Shown here: positions 32,801-45,096 of the stretch, piece by piece | Position numbering within the stretch: position 1 is the first letter of the stretch | How the letters are laid out: the number at the start of each line of letters is the position of its first letter | Source of the DNA: Adineta vaga | Taxonomy: Eukaryota > Rotifera | Assembly (NCBI GenBank): GCA_021613535.1 | Contig: CP075492.1 | Location: 20,290,755-20,354,754, forward strand | Reading direction: 5' to 3' | DNA length: 64,000 nucleotides | The notes under the pieces: model-generated | What the model was told of the DNA's origin: nothing | Seen by the model: the letters and a program-made list of their open reading frames with translations, nothing else | The model's database searches: none | Made by a program: the position numbers and the translations under genes

Positions 32801-34533
32801 ACACAGCATCGATATTACCAAATGGAAATGTATTAATTACTGGTGGATCTTCGTATTTTGAAGCTATCAATAGTTCTGAATTATATAATCCATTAACAGG
32901 AACGTGGTCATCCACTGGTAGTTTAAATCATCAACGTTCACGACATATAGCATCTGTATTAATAAATGGAAATGTATTAGTTGCTGGAGGACAGAACGGT
33001 ACTGTTTCCCTAAATACTGCTGAATTGTATGATTCATCCAGAAAGACTTGGAGAATGACTGGTAGTATGATGTATACACGTACTGATCACGCTACATCTT
33101 TATTAAAAAATGGAAAAGTTTTAGTTATTGGTGGATCTCTAGATGGTTACCGTGTTCTAAATAGTACTGAATTATATGATCCATTCACAGAAACCTGGAC
33201 AACTACTGGAAGCATGAATTATCCCCGACGTGGTCACACAGCATCTCTATTAGATAATGGAAAAGTGTTAGTTACTGGTGGAGTTAATAGTAATCATTAT
33301 CTAGATAGTGCTGAGGTGTATGATCCATCAACAGACATTTGGACAAGTATTGGTAATATGAATGGTAAACGAAGTTATCATACAGCATCCGTATTAAAAA
33401 ATGGACGAGTGGTAGTTGCCGCAGGAACGATGAACGGTTTTAGTCCTCTACAAAGTGTTGAATTATACGATCCATTCACCGAGACTTGGATAACTACTGG
33501 TAGCATGAATCATATACGGCAAGATCACGAAGCATTGGTATTAACAGACGGAAAAGTGTTGATTATTGGTGGAGATGCATATGGTGGTCCTTTAAATAGT
33601 ACTGAATTGTATGATCCATTAACAGAAAGTTGGACAAGTACTGGAAACATGAAATATGCACGAGTGGGTCACACAGCATTTGTCTTGGGAAATGGAAAAG
33701 TGATGGTCACTGGTGGAGTCAAGTATGATGAACGTGTAAGTATTACTGAGTTATACGACCCATCGACAGGAAATTGGACAACCACTGGTAGTATAAATCA
33801 TGTACGAGATAAACATACAGCGTCTGTATTAACAAATGGAAAAGTATTAATAGCTGGAGGATATAACGGTACTAAGTATCTAAATAGTACTGAATTGTAT
33901 GATCCATTAACAGAAAGTTGGGAAATTATGGGTAGTATGAATCATGCACGAGCTGGACATACAGCATCCATATTAACAAATGGAAAAGTATTAGTTGCTG
34001 GGGGATATGATGGGGTTGATCTCGTTAATAGTTCCGAATTGTATGATCCATCGACGGGTGCCTGGATAATGAGTGGTAACATGAATCATGCACGAGCTAA
34101 CCATAGAGCATCCGTATTAACAAATGGAAAAGTGTTAGTCACGGGTGGGGCGGTTTCGATGATGAGTTATCAAAATAGTGCTGAATTATACGATTCATCA
34201 ACAGGAATTTGGACAATCACTGATAGCATGCATGATCGACGAGTGGGACACACATCATCTGTGTTATTAAATGGGGAAGTCATGGTGACTGGTGGAGAGG
34301 ATGATCTTATATCTCTGAATAGTGTTGAGTTGTATGATCCTTCAACAGAAACTTGGGAAAATTGGGGTAGTATGAATCATGCACGATCTTTTCACGGAAC
34401 ATCCATATTACTAAATGGAAAAGTATTAGTTACTGGTGGAAGGACTTTTGAGGTTGGTTCTCAAAATAGTGCTGAGTTATGTGATCCATTATCAGAAATT
34501 CAAACAAATACTAATAATATGAAGAGTACGTAA
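29820..34533 (+). CDS. Membrane-anchored Kelch-repeat protein (about 1158 aa, two exons)
   Basis: Exon 1 (29820-30219) encodes a short cytosolic N-terminus, one hydrophobic segment (IGLISFIILTIIVVTLSLV, about residues 32-50) and a Thr/Ser-rich stalk of about 75 residues. A GTAAGT donor at 30220 and CTATCTAG acceptor at 31456 join it in phase 1 to exon 2 (31457-34533), which is open for 1025 codons. Exon 2 holds about 21 Kelch-type repeats of about 48 residues, each of the form TGSMNxARxxHTASVLTNGKVLVTGG...LNSTELYDPSTxxWT, enough for three or more beta-propellers. The topology predicts a type II membrane protein with the propellers outside. No lesion seen. The 1.24-kb intron is unusually long here and holds telomere-like patches at 30301-30330 and 31360. 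Ligand unknown. Confidence 0.8.
30301..30330. repeat. Telomere-like patch inside the Kelch-gene intron
   Basis: GCGGGTGAGGGTGAG followed directly by ACACACCCTCAAGATGC: G-rich then C-rich, with the recurrent CTCAAGAT boundary on the right. A head-to-head pair on a tiny scale. Confidence 0.6.
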
Positions 34534-35412
34534 TAGAATCACAGTGGATCCGTATTAACAAACAAACATGTATTGATTCGTAGCGAATATATTGAGAGTC
34601 TGTTTCGAACAGTGCAGAATAATATTAAATAAATTAATAATAAAAATTTGTTCGGCTTATCCGCAGGTAATGTAATTACAATATCATATAGTTTATTATT
34701 AGTCTTTTTTACTATTCACATTTAAAAGAAAACTGTTCATTTATTTGTCGAATAATCGTATAATCGACATTCGATAACGTCTTTTTGTAGAACGGTAATA
34801 CTGTGTAGTTTTCGAGTATTTTTATCAATAATATTTCGTCGAATACATCTATCGAAATAATTTCCATAACAGAAGCAATTTGATGACATACAAACATAAC
34901 TAGATTCATCACAAACAAGAACCGATGTAAATGAATGAAGATCTAAACATTTCGATCCTTGTATATGTTTAGACAAACTATTCAAAAGTAAAATAACATT
35001 TTCATGATTTTACACAAACATAATTTGGAGGCAGTTGAGCAAAAACTGTTTAACTCACGTTGATATCTTAAAAACAATTGAAAGATTATTATTTTCTATA
35101 GAAAAAAAAAGTTTGATATGAAATATCATCACGCGTGTAAAAAGAAATGATATCATTTTTTATTTTTATTGATAAAGTTCGTGTGACACGTCGATGAGTG
35201 GTAAGAGGTAAAAGACCAACATTTTGAGCACGTACTTAAATAACTGTTTTTCTTTTATTGGAATCTTGTGGAAGAACCTTCATCTTTATCAAACAGTTGG
35301 CTGACGAAAGTATGGTAAAATGGCCTTTCAACTTATTTTCATGTCGGTTTTCTTTCTAATAACTGCTGTTCCTTTTGCTATCATTGTTGTGCTTCGTTAC
35401 TTTGTTACCTCA
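34534..35412. other. Non-coding between Kelch gene and telomeric tract
   Basis: Contains a 60-80-codon Cys-containing minus-strand ORF (34737-34985) that I cannot assign. It might be a remnant, but nothing else supports it. Confidence 0.4.
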
Positions 35413-35577
35413 TCTTGAGGGTGAGGGTGTGGGTGAGGGTGTGAGGGTGAGGGTGTGGGTGTGGGTGAGGGTGTGGGTTTGGGGTGAGGGTGGGTGTGAG
35501 GGTGAGGGTGTGGGTGAGGGTGTGGGTGTGGGTGAGGGTGTGGGTTTGGGGTGAGGGTGTGAGGGTGTGGGTGAGTA
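35411..35577 (+). repeat. Interstitial telomeric tract, G-rich on +, 165 bp
   Basis: Starts CATCTTGAGGGTGAGGGTG, then mixed TGTGGG, GAGGGT and GTTTGGG units to GGGTGAGTAG. Longest tract in the window. The minus-strand Athena module lies on its right, consistent with attachment of an element 3' end to a chromosome end here. Confidence 0.9.
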
Positions 35578-36047
35578 GAATTACCACAAATACAAAGTAT
35601 TTTCACTTTTTTTGACAAAAGATTATCAAGTGGCAAGTATTCGTATAGAAGACTCACGAAGAATACCTGGACAAATTGACTTTTGAATGTGTGAGGCTGG
35701 GAATGTGAATGTAATAAGCATATGTTTGTTTTGTTTTATGTGTTGATGTTCTTTGAACAATGGGAACCTGTTTTGGCTCTTGATATTATTAATATCGTTA
35801 TTTCGAAAATGCGGGTCTTTACGAGGATTGGCGATTTCTTTTGAAGGACGGTAAGTGTGCTTCTGAAGGTGTAATCGAAAGAGTGTAGACTAAATCTACA
35901 AGAGAAATACAGATTAGAGTAATTGTTGCGATATGGAGACAGCAAATTCATGAATAAAGTTGTTGCTTTAGTATATCAATTCTAGGAACGAAGAGTATGA
36001 ATTACAACAAAAGATTGTTTGGAAGATTTCATAGTTAATAGAATAAT
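35578..36047. other. 3' untranslated part of the minus-strand module
   Basis: No ORF supported; lies between the stop of the unknown ORF at 36048 and the telomeric tract. No hammerhead core found by eye. Confidence 0.4.
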
Positions 36048-37338
36048 TTAAGAGTTATCTACTTTCGTAGTTGTTGGAAACAGTATTTTTAAGGTTTGTT
36101 CAAGATTAAATTGACCACATTGAATCATGTTAATTTGGCGATTTTCGATGGCAATGACAATGGTATCAACAATCGGTGGCTTTGTAAATTTTTCTTGATT
36201 CTTCAGTAGTTTTTGTTTTTCGTCGTTTACTTTTTGAATACATACTTCACAAAATGCTTCAGCGTGATATATAGTTTCTTGTATTATATCGTTTATAAAT
36301 TGATTTATGGAATGTGCTTCAATACTTGTTGTTGAATGGACTGTAGGCAACAAATAGTGTTTATCAAACATAACATGTGTAAATATATCTATAATTTTAG
36401 CTAAACCAAGATTTTGAAAAGTGCACAATGATAATGTTGAGGATTTCGGGGATGTCAGTAACCAATTTTTGAACAAAGCAATTTCATGTCTAAGTTTGTA
36501 TTCATCATCAATTGCTTTCCAAATAAGTTTGGCTGAGTGTATCTAAATAAATTCGACAAAATGCATAATATATGAAATGTAATATTTGTCTTTTGTGTTT
36601 ACATACCTCTGTCTGTGTTGGTCTTAATTTGTAGAAATTTTGAACTAATTCATGATCTTTCGCATGAAATTTTAGAATACTTCTACGTCTTTGAAGTTCC
36701 ATACGTAATTCATATTGATCTTGGTGTACAATGTTCTTGATGATAGTCATGAGCTGATTCGAGTCAATGAAAGCTGGTATTTGTTTCATATGTTCGACGA
36801 CATCAGTCTGAATCTTTTCCAAATTCTTCTTATATCGATTACGACGCTGTTCGACTAAGACTCTTGAACGACCGTAAGTGTAACTCATTGAATTGACGAG
36901 GGCCATATTTTTCGATACTCGTCCACTCCATATATGTTCAGTAATCCCAAGTTCGTAAAAATAATTCCATTGATCATTTTGAACTTGTAAATAATTGGGT
37001 GTATTGACTAATTGAGTCAATGGACGGACAAGTGCGAAGATTTCATCGATATCTAATAATTTACTGAAGAAATGTCCCTCTGTATCAGATATGATTGCCG
37101 TTAATAATAGTGCTTTAAAATCTTCGTTTGAAAGTTTTGTATAATCGGTTAGGAATAGAGTAGGATCTGCATTGGAGATAATGTAGAAAGGATAGTATTG
37201 TTTCTTATTAATAAATGATGTGTTTGATTCATTGAATTGCATAACTTGATCTAGTTGCCATTGTTGAACACTTTTGTTCGAAACTGACCTTCTATGGCGT
37301 TGTTTCTGGATACCTCGACTTTGTTTTGATTTTGTCAT
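36048..37338 (-). CDS. Unknown ORF downstream of Athena RT (about 408 aa, two exons)
   Basis: Exon 1 runs from ATG 37338 to 36607 and exon 2 from 36542 to 36048. The 64-bp intron (GTATGT...TTTATTTAG) joins TQTE-IHSAKLIW in frame. The protein has a basic N-terminus (SKQSRGIQKQRHRR), a middle region with many hydrophobic/aromatic positions, and a charged helical part (RVLVEQRRNRYKKNLEKI...ELRMELQRRRSILKF) that could form a coiled coil. No signal peptide, membrane segment or catalytic motif recognised. It is co-oriented with the RT gene and sits between it and the telomeric tract, as accessory ORFs do in Terminons. It does not look like the coiled-coil ORF1 at 2342-3791. Confidence 0.65.
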
Positions 37339-37571
37339 GTTTCTGTACACTAGGTGTAATGAAGAGAATATATGGTTTCAGATAATCTAAAGTAGACAAG
37401 AAAAGAACAGTGAACGTGTAACTTTATGCTATTTTGAAAAAGAAAAGAATCATCGAAGAAGTCAACACAAATGAACAACGATTTCTAAACAAAGAAGATT
37501 CTTCTATAATATAGGAGCTGTAGATGTTTATATTGTTCATTGTACAGGAATGGGTCGAGTAGATTTATTTT
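37339..37571. other. Spacer between RT and unknown ORF
   Basis: About 230 bp, no feature seen; may hold the promoter or leader of the downstream ORF. Confidence 0.35.
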
Positions 37572-38992
37572 CTAAATGTAGAAGTAAAAAACGATGCGAC
37601 ATAATATAGTAATATGAAGGATAGTATATTTACTTTTTCTCAATGGATCTTTCAACAGAGGTGAACGCGGACGTTTACATGATAATTCAAAATCTAGATC
37701 AGGATTATTTTGATGACCGACAATTAATCGGATATTGCTATGTTCTGTATTCTTAAACATATCATTGTGAATTTCATGGATAGATCGTTGCAATCCTGAT
37801 AATCTTGCTTCATGTACACAATGAATAAAAATCGTGTTTTGATATTTGTCATTCCATTTTTTCTTCACTATTGTTTCTGGAAATGGTGTGATTATTCGTC
37901 GATCCGTTTGAATATCTGTAATAATATCAACTGTAGCAGCGTTTTGTGTTACTATTGTTTGTGGTATAGTTGGTTGAGCTAATAATTTTTCACGCATAGT
38001 TAAGAATTCTTGTTCATTGTTGAGCAATGGTATGATACGTGAGGAATACGACGGAAGATATTTCGTAAAAAATCGTTGAAATTCTTTATTGATGTGTTTT
38101 GATGGATAACTACAAGAGAATCATGAAGAGTTTTATTTAAGAAAAGAAAAAGAATCATTACCTATTATATAATAACATCAATCGGACATTGCGTTGTTCT
38201 TGATTGAATATTTCCAATGTTGTTGAATATCGAAGAGCTCTCATAAGTGCAGTTTGTATACAATTTCGAAAGATATGTCGCGGATGATCTGATAGAAAGC
38301 AGAGAATGGTCGGCTCTGCTGCTAGCTTATGATAGACTGATGATATAAGAGTACCGTTCTGATTTTGAAGAAGAATATCTAAAAATGGAAGACTTTTACT
38401 AATCTGATATTCTAATTTAATATTCGGATGAAATTTATTTGCTGTATCCAATAGTTTCGTGAGATTTTGCTTCGAACCATTCCAAGTAAAGAAAACATCG
38501 TCAATATATCTATGTATAATGGAAGAATGAGAAGCATCGATGTTTGAAAACGAGCATTCAGCTGAACTTACCGGCCATATAATTCACGAGAGGGTAAATT
38601 AGAAAGAATGGTTTGTTTTTCCCAATACCACATGAATATATTTGCTAATGTTAACGTAAATGGAGAACCCATAGCTCCACCGATAATTTGTCGATAGAAT
38701 TTATTATCATGTACAAACACATTTTTCTGAAGTACCATACGAGCCAGTTCGATAATAGTATCGATCGAAATCCCATTCGAATGAGTACATTGATGCTCAC
38801 GAAGAAATTGTCCGAGAATCATTAATGACTCTTCTTGTGGTAATATCGTATATAGATTGTTAATATCGAAAGTAACAAAGAGTGTGGACGAATTCAAGTA
38901 ACCATTTCGAATATATGTTTGAAATTTATCGAGAAGATCAACACCATCATCGATAGTTGTGTGTCGCACGTATTTATCGAATAGTGGACGAA
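37572..38992 (-). pseudogene. Athena-type RT with intact catalytic motifs, 5'-truncated (copy 3)
   Basis: Three exons: 38992-38572, 38509-38162 and 38109 to about 37572. Introns of 62 bp (GTAAGT...TACATAG) and 52 bp (GTAATG...CTTGTAG) splice in frame. Motif A is FVTFDINNLYTILP, motif B GGAMGSPFTLTLANIFMWYWEKQ, and motif C YIDDVFFTWN, whose Y codon follows the first intron. The thumb and connection (HPRHIFRNCIQTALMRALRYS; LLYNSYPSKHINKEF) are typical of Penelope-like elements. All catalytic residues are present. The N-terminal third is missing: the coding frame meets a piggyBac at TTAA 38993-38996 and I cannot pick up RT sequence on its other side (44174 onward). No GIY-YIG motif is seen. Confidence 0.8.
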
Positions 38993-40818
38993 TTAACCCT
39001 AGTACTCCCAAGCCTATTTTTAGCGATAAAAATAGAATGCATTTTGAGAAGGATATTTTTGTCTCTTTCAACAAGCATCTGATTAAAACTGAGTTGTTTC
39101 TAAGTATTAGTCAATCAAAAATGACTAAACTAATTGGTTTTGTTTATTTAGAACAATTAATACGAAAAACGCGTTTCATACTATGCTGTTTGCATATAGG
39201 CTCTGAACATTTGTAGCATGTATTAGAAACTTTTCTGTCACTTGAATAATCGCAAAGTGAACATCGTTTTCGCTTGGAGCGTGCAGAATCTGTGACAAAT
39301 GTTTCTAATTCTGTTTCTATTCGCGGATAACCAAATCGAACTAGCGCATTTTGAATATCTTTGTGTAATGTTGATGAGTTTTTTATGCGAAAATCTAAAA
39401 GATAGGATGTCAGAAGTGTTCCTAACTCTTCTAGAAATAGACGACGCTTGTATTTTTTATTCGCATTCCAATTTGGATTTTTCTTTTTCCATAAGCTCAT
39501 TGCATTGATAGCAGCAGCATCAATCATTCCATAAAAAACACATAGTGGCCATCGTCTTGTACCTCTTTTTACAGAGTACTTGTGACACATTTCGTCAATA
39601 GTGTCAACAGCCCCTTTGCTTTTGTTATAGTCCAGAACAATATTCGGTTTTCCAGTTCCGATATCTACTTTGCTATCATGATGCATAGAAGAGAGTAATA
39701 TGACAGCTTTGTTTTTCTTTGGAACGTAAGACACCAGTGTTAGATTGTCGCTGAAACCGAATATCGATGAACCAACGTCGCGATTTTTATTTGACTGAAA
39801 TTCGATAGGAATCTCGGGCTTATTTTTTCTCAAGGTTCCTACCAAAGTAAGTTTCTCTGAGTGTAATTCTTTCGCTAAATGAATACTGGTAAAGAAATTG
39901 TCGATCGTAACATTTCTATTCGAGCCGTACATTGGTTTCATTAGCTCTAAAACGACATTAGCACCAACAAATCGTTGCCGTTGTTCATTAGGTTGCCGTT
40001 CGATATAAGGAAATGCATCGAATATATAGTAAGAATTGACATCGACACAGAACCAGAATTTAATCGCATATTTATCCGGTTTAGATGGATATATTGACGA
40101 AATGGACACTTCCCTCGAAATCCCAAAAGCCGTTCGTCAATTGTAACATGCGATCCAGGGTTGTAGCATTTCTTTAAATTTTCTCGAAAAATCTGTCCAA
40201 ATTTCACGAGATACAGCGAATTTGTCCGTTCGTTTCCTCTCTTCTCGTGCTGTTTTATTGTCAAACCGAATTGATGAAATTATTGTTTCAAAGCGATTTC
40301 TTGACATGGTAGCTCTGAATATCGGAGATTCCAGTGGGCTTCTATTCCACAAAGATTTAATATTTTTCTTTGATTTTCTCATTAATCCACCCAATAATAA
40401 AAGCCCAATAAACGCTTTGAGTTCAATTAATGTTATTCGTTTCCGTTCACCATTAGAAGCTGTGTTACGATTTCCTTCGATATTTGAATAAACCATTATC
40501 TTGTTCAGCTTTTCCTCTGATATGAAACACAGAAAGGCGTCCTCGACAGAAGTTATGTTTTCACTAAATTCTGTAAGTCCAGAATTCTCAGTGGCAGTAT
40601 TAGAAAACGTTGTTTTGCTTGCATGTGATGGAATTGAGAACCAGGTCATCCTGGATCTGGAACTAAAGGGAGTTTCCTCGATAAAATCTATATTCGCATC
40701 GATTTGCAGGCGATCAAATTCTATGAGATCAATTTCACTCTCATATTCCGATGTTTCACTTTGAGCATCATGTGTTTCCGAACCATTTTCGCTGTCTACA
40801 TCAGAACAGTCTTCATTA

Positions 40819-43761
40819 CAGAGCTAGGACAAGTACAAGTACAAGTACCGCAAGTAAAAGTATTTTACTTGTACTTGCTAACCTTCATGATTAGAGGCGT
40901 ATGACTGCTGGATGTACAGAGGTGGAAGACGCCTGTATCAATATGTGTTTGTATACAGAAGCGGTTTCTGTTGAAGATCGCGTTTACATAAGAATGATGA
41001 AATGGTTTTCCAGGGCATAACACATTTAACACGCAAAGAACATATCACCATGTGATAACATATGATTGCATGACGTCATATACGTATATATGTACATATG
41101 GATGACTAGGATGAAAAAAGATGTATCATGACGTCATTGCGTGTCAATCTTTTGAATTCTCCGTTTTTCTTATGCTTCTAGTAGTTTCGCTCCATATAAA
41201 TACTGAATCGTATGATAGCAAAAGATTAGAAAATAGTTACTTCTTCCACCTGACCTTTTCGTATTATATAAACTTCTTCGATTTCAAGCCTGGAAAAGGC
41301 AAGAAGATATATGGCACATGTAAATCTCGTGGTGAAACTTATACGGACATAGTTGGTTTAACAGGAAACTTCCATAGACATCTCAAACGTGCACATGATG
41401 ATGTTTATATTAAAGCAAAATCTCCGAATTCTACCAAGCCCATTGAAGATACAAATGATGTTTCGGAATCATTGACAAACAACAACGATAAAATTAATCA
41501 AACTATCCTTGAAGAATTAATTGTGAAGTACAATTTGCCTTTATCAATAGCTGAATCTCATAGCTTTAGGAGCTTTATGAAAATACTTACTCCAAAATGA
41601 AAAAACACGTCCTCTCGTTACTACACCAAAGTATTATTACCATCCTTGATAAAGAATATAGAAAACAAAATAAAAAATTTGCTTCAAGATGTTAAACATC
41701 TAACAATTACAATCGATCTTTGGACTGATAGAAGAGGAAGATCCTTTGTTGGTGTTACAGGTCATTTTCTTGATTCGCATAGTGTTCCACAAGCTCTTCT
41801 TTTGGATTTTTTACGCTTCAAAGGTGCACACACTGAAGAAAATATCCATAATATTACGGAACAAATACTGGACAAATTGGAGGTAAGCATAACTGATATC
41901 ATTAGCTCACCTAATGCGAATTGTAGTACGAATCTTTTAAGATCTTATTCTATGAAAGTGTATAAAAATATCGGAATTTTAAGCTAAAAGTATATTTTCT
42001 ATCAGTCAAGAAAATGTGATATTGTAATCACTGGTGCATGATGAATTTCTTTTATAGATCAAGGATAAAGTGTTTCGCATTGTGACAGACAACGCTGCTA
42101 ATATGAAAAAAGCATATAAATTTGGTTTGAATGTGGTGGAAAATCACGGAAATGTTTCAGAAGATAATAATGATCAACAACAAGGTGATAATTCATTAGA
42201 TTTTATCATTGATGATGTTACGGCACCAGATGAATGGACTTTAATTGATTGGTGTGACAGTGACAAAGATTCCGCTGGTGCAAATACTGACCGTGAAATA
42301 CGTTTGTCATGTTTTGCGGATTCCCTCCAGTTGTCTATTCGAGATGGATTGAAAAATACTCCTCTCTTATCGAAGTCGTTATCAAAATGTATCAAGTTAG
42401 CTCGACGATCTCATAAGTCAACCAAAGTAGCAGAACTTCTTGAGGATGTTGGAAAGACAATAAATCGGTCAAATGCAACAAGATGGAGTTCTGAATATTT
42501 ATTAATCAAATCGATTAAAGCTTTAGGGGAAAAAATATTGATGAAATTATGGATCTTATTGACGATAGTAATTTTAAATTCAGTAGTAATGATTTCACTG
42601 TATTGCAAGAAGCAATCGACATTTTAGAGCCGTTTGCTGAAATAACTTGTCGTATTCAATCGGAATCAGTTGTTACTGCTAGTCTTGTGGTTCCATCAAT
42701 GGTTCATATTATCGATCATCTCAAGAATAATAAGCCAAGTATTCAGTTTTTGAAAAAAATGTGTAATCAACTTGAGACTTCTATTTATACAAGATTTGCT
42801 GGTATCACGAAACGATTAACACAACGAATAGTTTCCACAGATGATCCTTTCTCGGATCCACTTTACTTTGTTTCTGCCGTTTTGGATCCTGAGTTTAAGT
42901 TCTATTGGCTTGCTCAAATGGACTATAAGCCCACGATGGAAACACAGATGAAACAGTTATTGATTCAGTTAATATTAAATGAGTGCGATACAAATGACAA
43001 CATATCGTTCGACGATACACTAAGTTCACAATCATCACCATCAAAATTTACTCTAAATAGTTATGCAACACAAGTAGTTGATACGTCAATCATTAAAAAG
43101 CGAAAATTGTTCCAGTACGATGATAATCACAATTTTTTACTTAAGTCAAAAGTGAATCCTTTGAGCGAAATTAATGCGTACATAAATGATCCAATGCGAT
43201 CCAAATTCTCACTATACTGGAACAGATCGCAGTTACATTCGTTAAAAGCTGTGGTTGAACGAATATTTTCTGTGCAAGCATCTTCAGCACCTATTGAAAG
43301 AGTTTTCAGTCAAGCAGGCATCATTATGACTCCTAGACGAACATCAATGCAAGAAGAAGTTTTTAGAAGTTTAGTCTTTTTACGTGTGAATCAAGACTTC
43401 ATCTAAGAGACGATTTTAAAACTGACTCTTAGTCTCCATACACTTAAATATTTTTACTTTACCTTTTTCTCAGAAATTGTTTTATGCATGTTCCGTTTTC
43501 ACGATTTTTTAATATTTATAATACATGATTTTAAATAACAACACAATCTCAATGGCTTAATTTTGCGTATATCAACTACAGTGGAACGCAATACCTAAAT
43601 ACTAAAATAGATTTTGATCCCATGATAAGAAATGGACATCAATTCATGGTCAGAGTGTTGGACCGACTTAATTCATAAAACGACCGCTGCAGGAAAAAGC
43701 AAACACTAAGTACAAGTACTCTTGTTGAAGTACAAGTACAAATACTTGCGTCCTAGCTCTG
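40819..43761 (+). mobile_element. hAT element, 2.9 kb, nested in piggyBac
   Basis: The 8-bp target duplication CTTCATTA (40811-40818, 43762-43769) is perfect. Ends CAGAGCTAGGACAAGTAC and ...GCGTCCTAGCTCTG are inverted, and AAGTAC repeats stand near both ends. CAG... ends and the 8-bp duplication are diagnostic of hAT. Confidence 0.93.
41121..43406 (+). pseudogene. hAT transposase (BED-type), one stop and one frameshift
   Basis: The N-terminal region resembles a BED finger (YGTCKSRG...LTGNFHRHLKRAH) with one expected Cys not evident. Then come HLTITIDLWTDRRGRSFVGVTGHF and, after an intron (41883-42057, GTAAGC...TTTATAG), KVFRIVTDNAANMKKAY, which holds a catalytic Asp. CFADSLQLSIRDGL follows, and a C-terminal dimerisation region (ASSAPIERVFSQAG). 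A TGA at 41598-41600 interrupts an otherwise continuous frame. A one-base shift in the A-run near 42535 separates the last two pieces. Confidence 0.85.
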
Positions 43762-44173
43762 CTTCATTATTTTCTTCTTCAAACCAAGTTCCTTCTTCCA
43801 TTATTTTATATTATGACTCTCGACATTTTTGTTCGTATTATACACGAATCCAAAAGAAAGAATAGAAAATTCAGAAATAAAATGAAGTAAGAAGAACACC
43901 ATAGAACATACTTGAGTCATGAAAAAAAAATCGAGAATAGTGATAGAAAATGTTTGATTTATTCATAAGTACAGAATATAAGAAAGGAAAGGAAAATATG
44001 TGCATAGTAGAATGATATTCTATCAAACATGTATTTCTTTCACACGAGACAATTATATATTATTCACAATGTCTTTCATGCTTCCAACCATGAAAAAAAA
44101 AGATTTTTACAGTATTTTCATGCTTTTCAAAAGCAGGGTCCATTTGGACCCTGGTTGGTAGTACTAGGGTTAA

Positions 44174-45096
44174 TAACTTCGTTTTTTTAAAATAAAATTA
44201 CTTTGTGTTTTTTTCAGTTAAACATGCTCGTTAGTTCTTTTCGAAGAATGAGTTTGTACATTCTATGAATTTTCGGGAGACTTATATAAATTGATGTCTC
44301 GATTGTTCTCGATGAATGCATTCCTATTCTTTGATACACATTTTCAGAGAAGACTTTCTCTCGAAATTGCGTATATAGAAGAAAAAAAGAATATTCCTGG
44401 AAATCTGTACTAAAAAAAACGTTGAGATATTTTGATAATCGTTTTTTCTTCTTCTTCGTAATTACAGTCTCTACTTTGTATTTGCATGACTGACACCGCC
44501 AAAATCGAATGGATATATCTTTTTTTAATTGAGTTTGAAATTGTAAAGATAATCAAAATCATTTGTTAAATATTAGTTTCTCTACTGAGATTTCACGTCG
44601 GAAAAACAGGAAGTTTATTGTCAAAAATCTTTTAAAGTACCGCAGGTAGAAATTAAAGATGAAAAAAAATTTATCAGAAATATTCCATTCCATTTTCCAG
44701 GAACGAAATTTTTCTCGGAAACTGCTCATATATATGAGAAAGCAGCTTCTCTTTCTAAATAATTGCGTCTAAAATATAGAAGAGAAATAAATGTTCTTAC
44801 ATTATAGTGATTATTTTTTATACGTTGCATTTTTCTTTTACGATACAGCATATAGAGTCAACTCAAACAACAGGCGAGATTAAAAATGAAATTGATCACA
44901 GAGAGAGACGTCTATTAATCTTTAGAGTATTCTAAAGTTGGACTGGAGCCTTTTAAAAATGCTATTAACGTCATTAGAATCTTTTGATGAACTATTATTA
45001 GTGTCCATGTTGTTTTGATTTTTATTGTAAAAAGTCATACTGAAGTTGTTTAGTTTTCGCGTATATACTCCTTCTTACTTTTTATACTTATGATAG
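44174..45096. other. Non-coding between piggyBac and mucin-like gene
   Basis: About 0.9 kb, no ORF, no visible RT remnant. The right part probably serves as promoter of the gene starting at 45097. Confidence 0.4.

Larger units (their letters stand above)
39144..43801 (-). pseudogene. piggyBac transposase, split by hAT and frameshifted
   Basis: The ATG is at about 43801 (EEGTWFEEENN...). The first 15 codons are separated from the rest by the hAT at 40819-43761. After the insertion the acidic N-terminus continues (NEDCSDVDSENGSET). 40649-40137 carries the first DDE_Tnp_1_7 part, a shifted frame carries VTIDERLLGFRGK, and 40109-39144 carries VTIDNFFTSIHLA, the GAVDTIDEM block and a Cys-rich C-terminus (CSLCDYSS...CYKCSEPIC). 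One frameshift near 40110-40140 is certain; catalytic Asp residues appear present. Confidence 0.85.
38997..44169 (-). mobile_element. Second piggyBac element, 5.2 kb including a nested hAT
   Basis: TTAA at 38993-38996 and 44170-44173; the ends CCCTAGTACTCCCAAGCC and GGTTGGTAGTACTAGGG are inverted copies. Without the 2.9-kb hAT it would be about 2.2 kb, normal for piggyBac. Its family differs from the element at 16488 (different ends and protein). Confidence 0.85.

Noticed and set aside
32358-33079. Minus-strand ORFs inside the Kelch gene
   Set aside because: Antisense shadows of regularly repeated coding sequence.
34712-34985. Cys-containing minus-strand ORFs
   Set aside because: Short, overlapping alternatives in different frames, no recognised domain; possibly a gene remnant but not supportable.
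35397-35657. Minus-strand ORFs reading through the G-rich tract (His/Pro or Leu/Thr repeats)
   Set aside because: They are translations of the telomeric repeat itself; no start context, no other coding sign.
44174-44260. Continuation of the Athena copy 3 N-terminus beyond the piggyBac
   Set aside because: Translation in all minus frames next to the TTAA shows no Penelope-type block.
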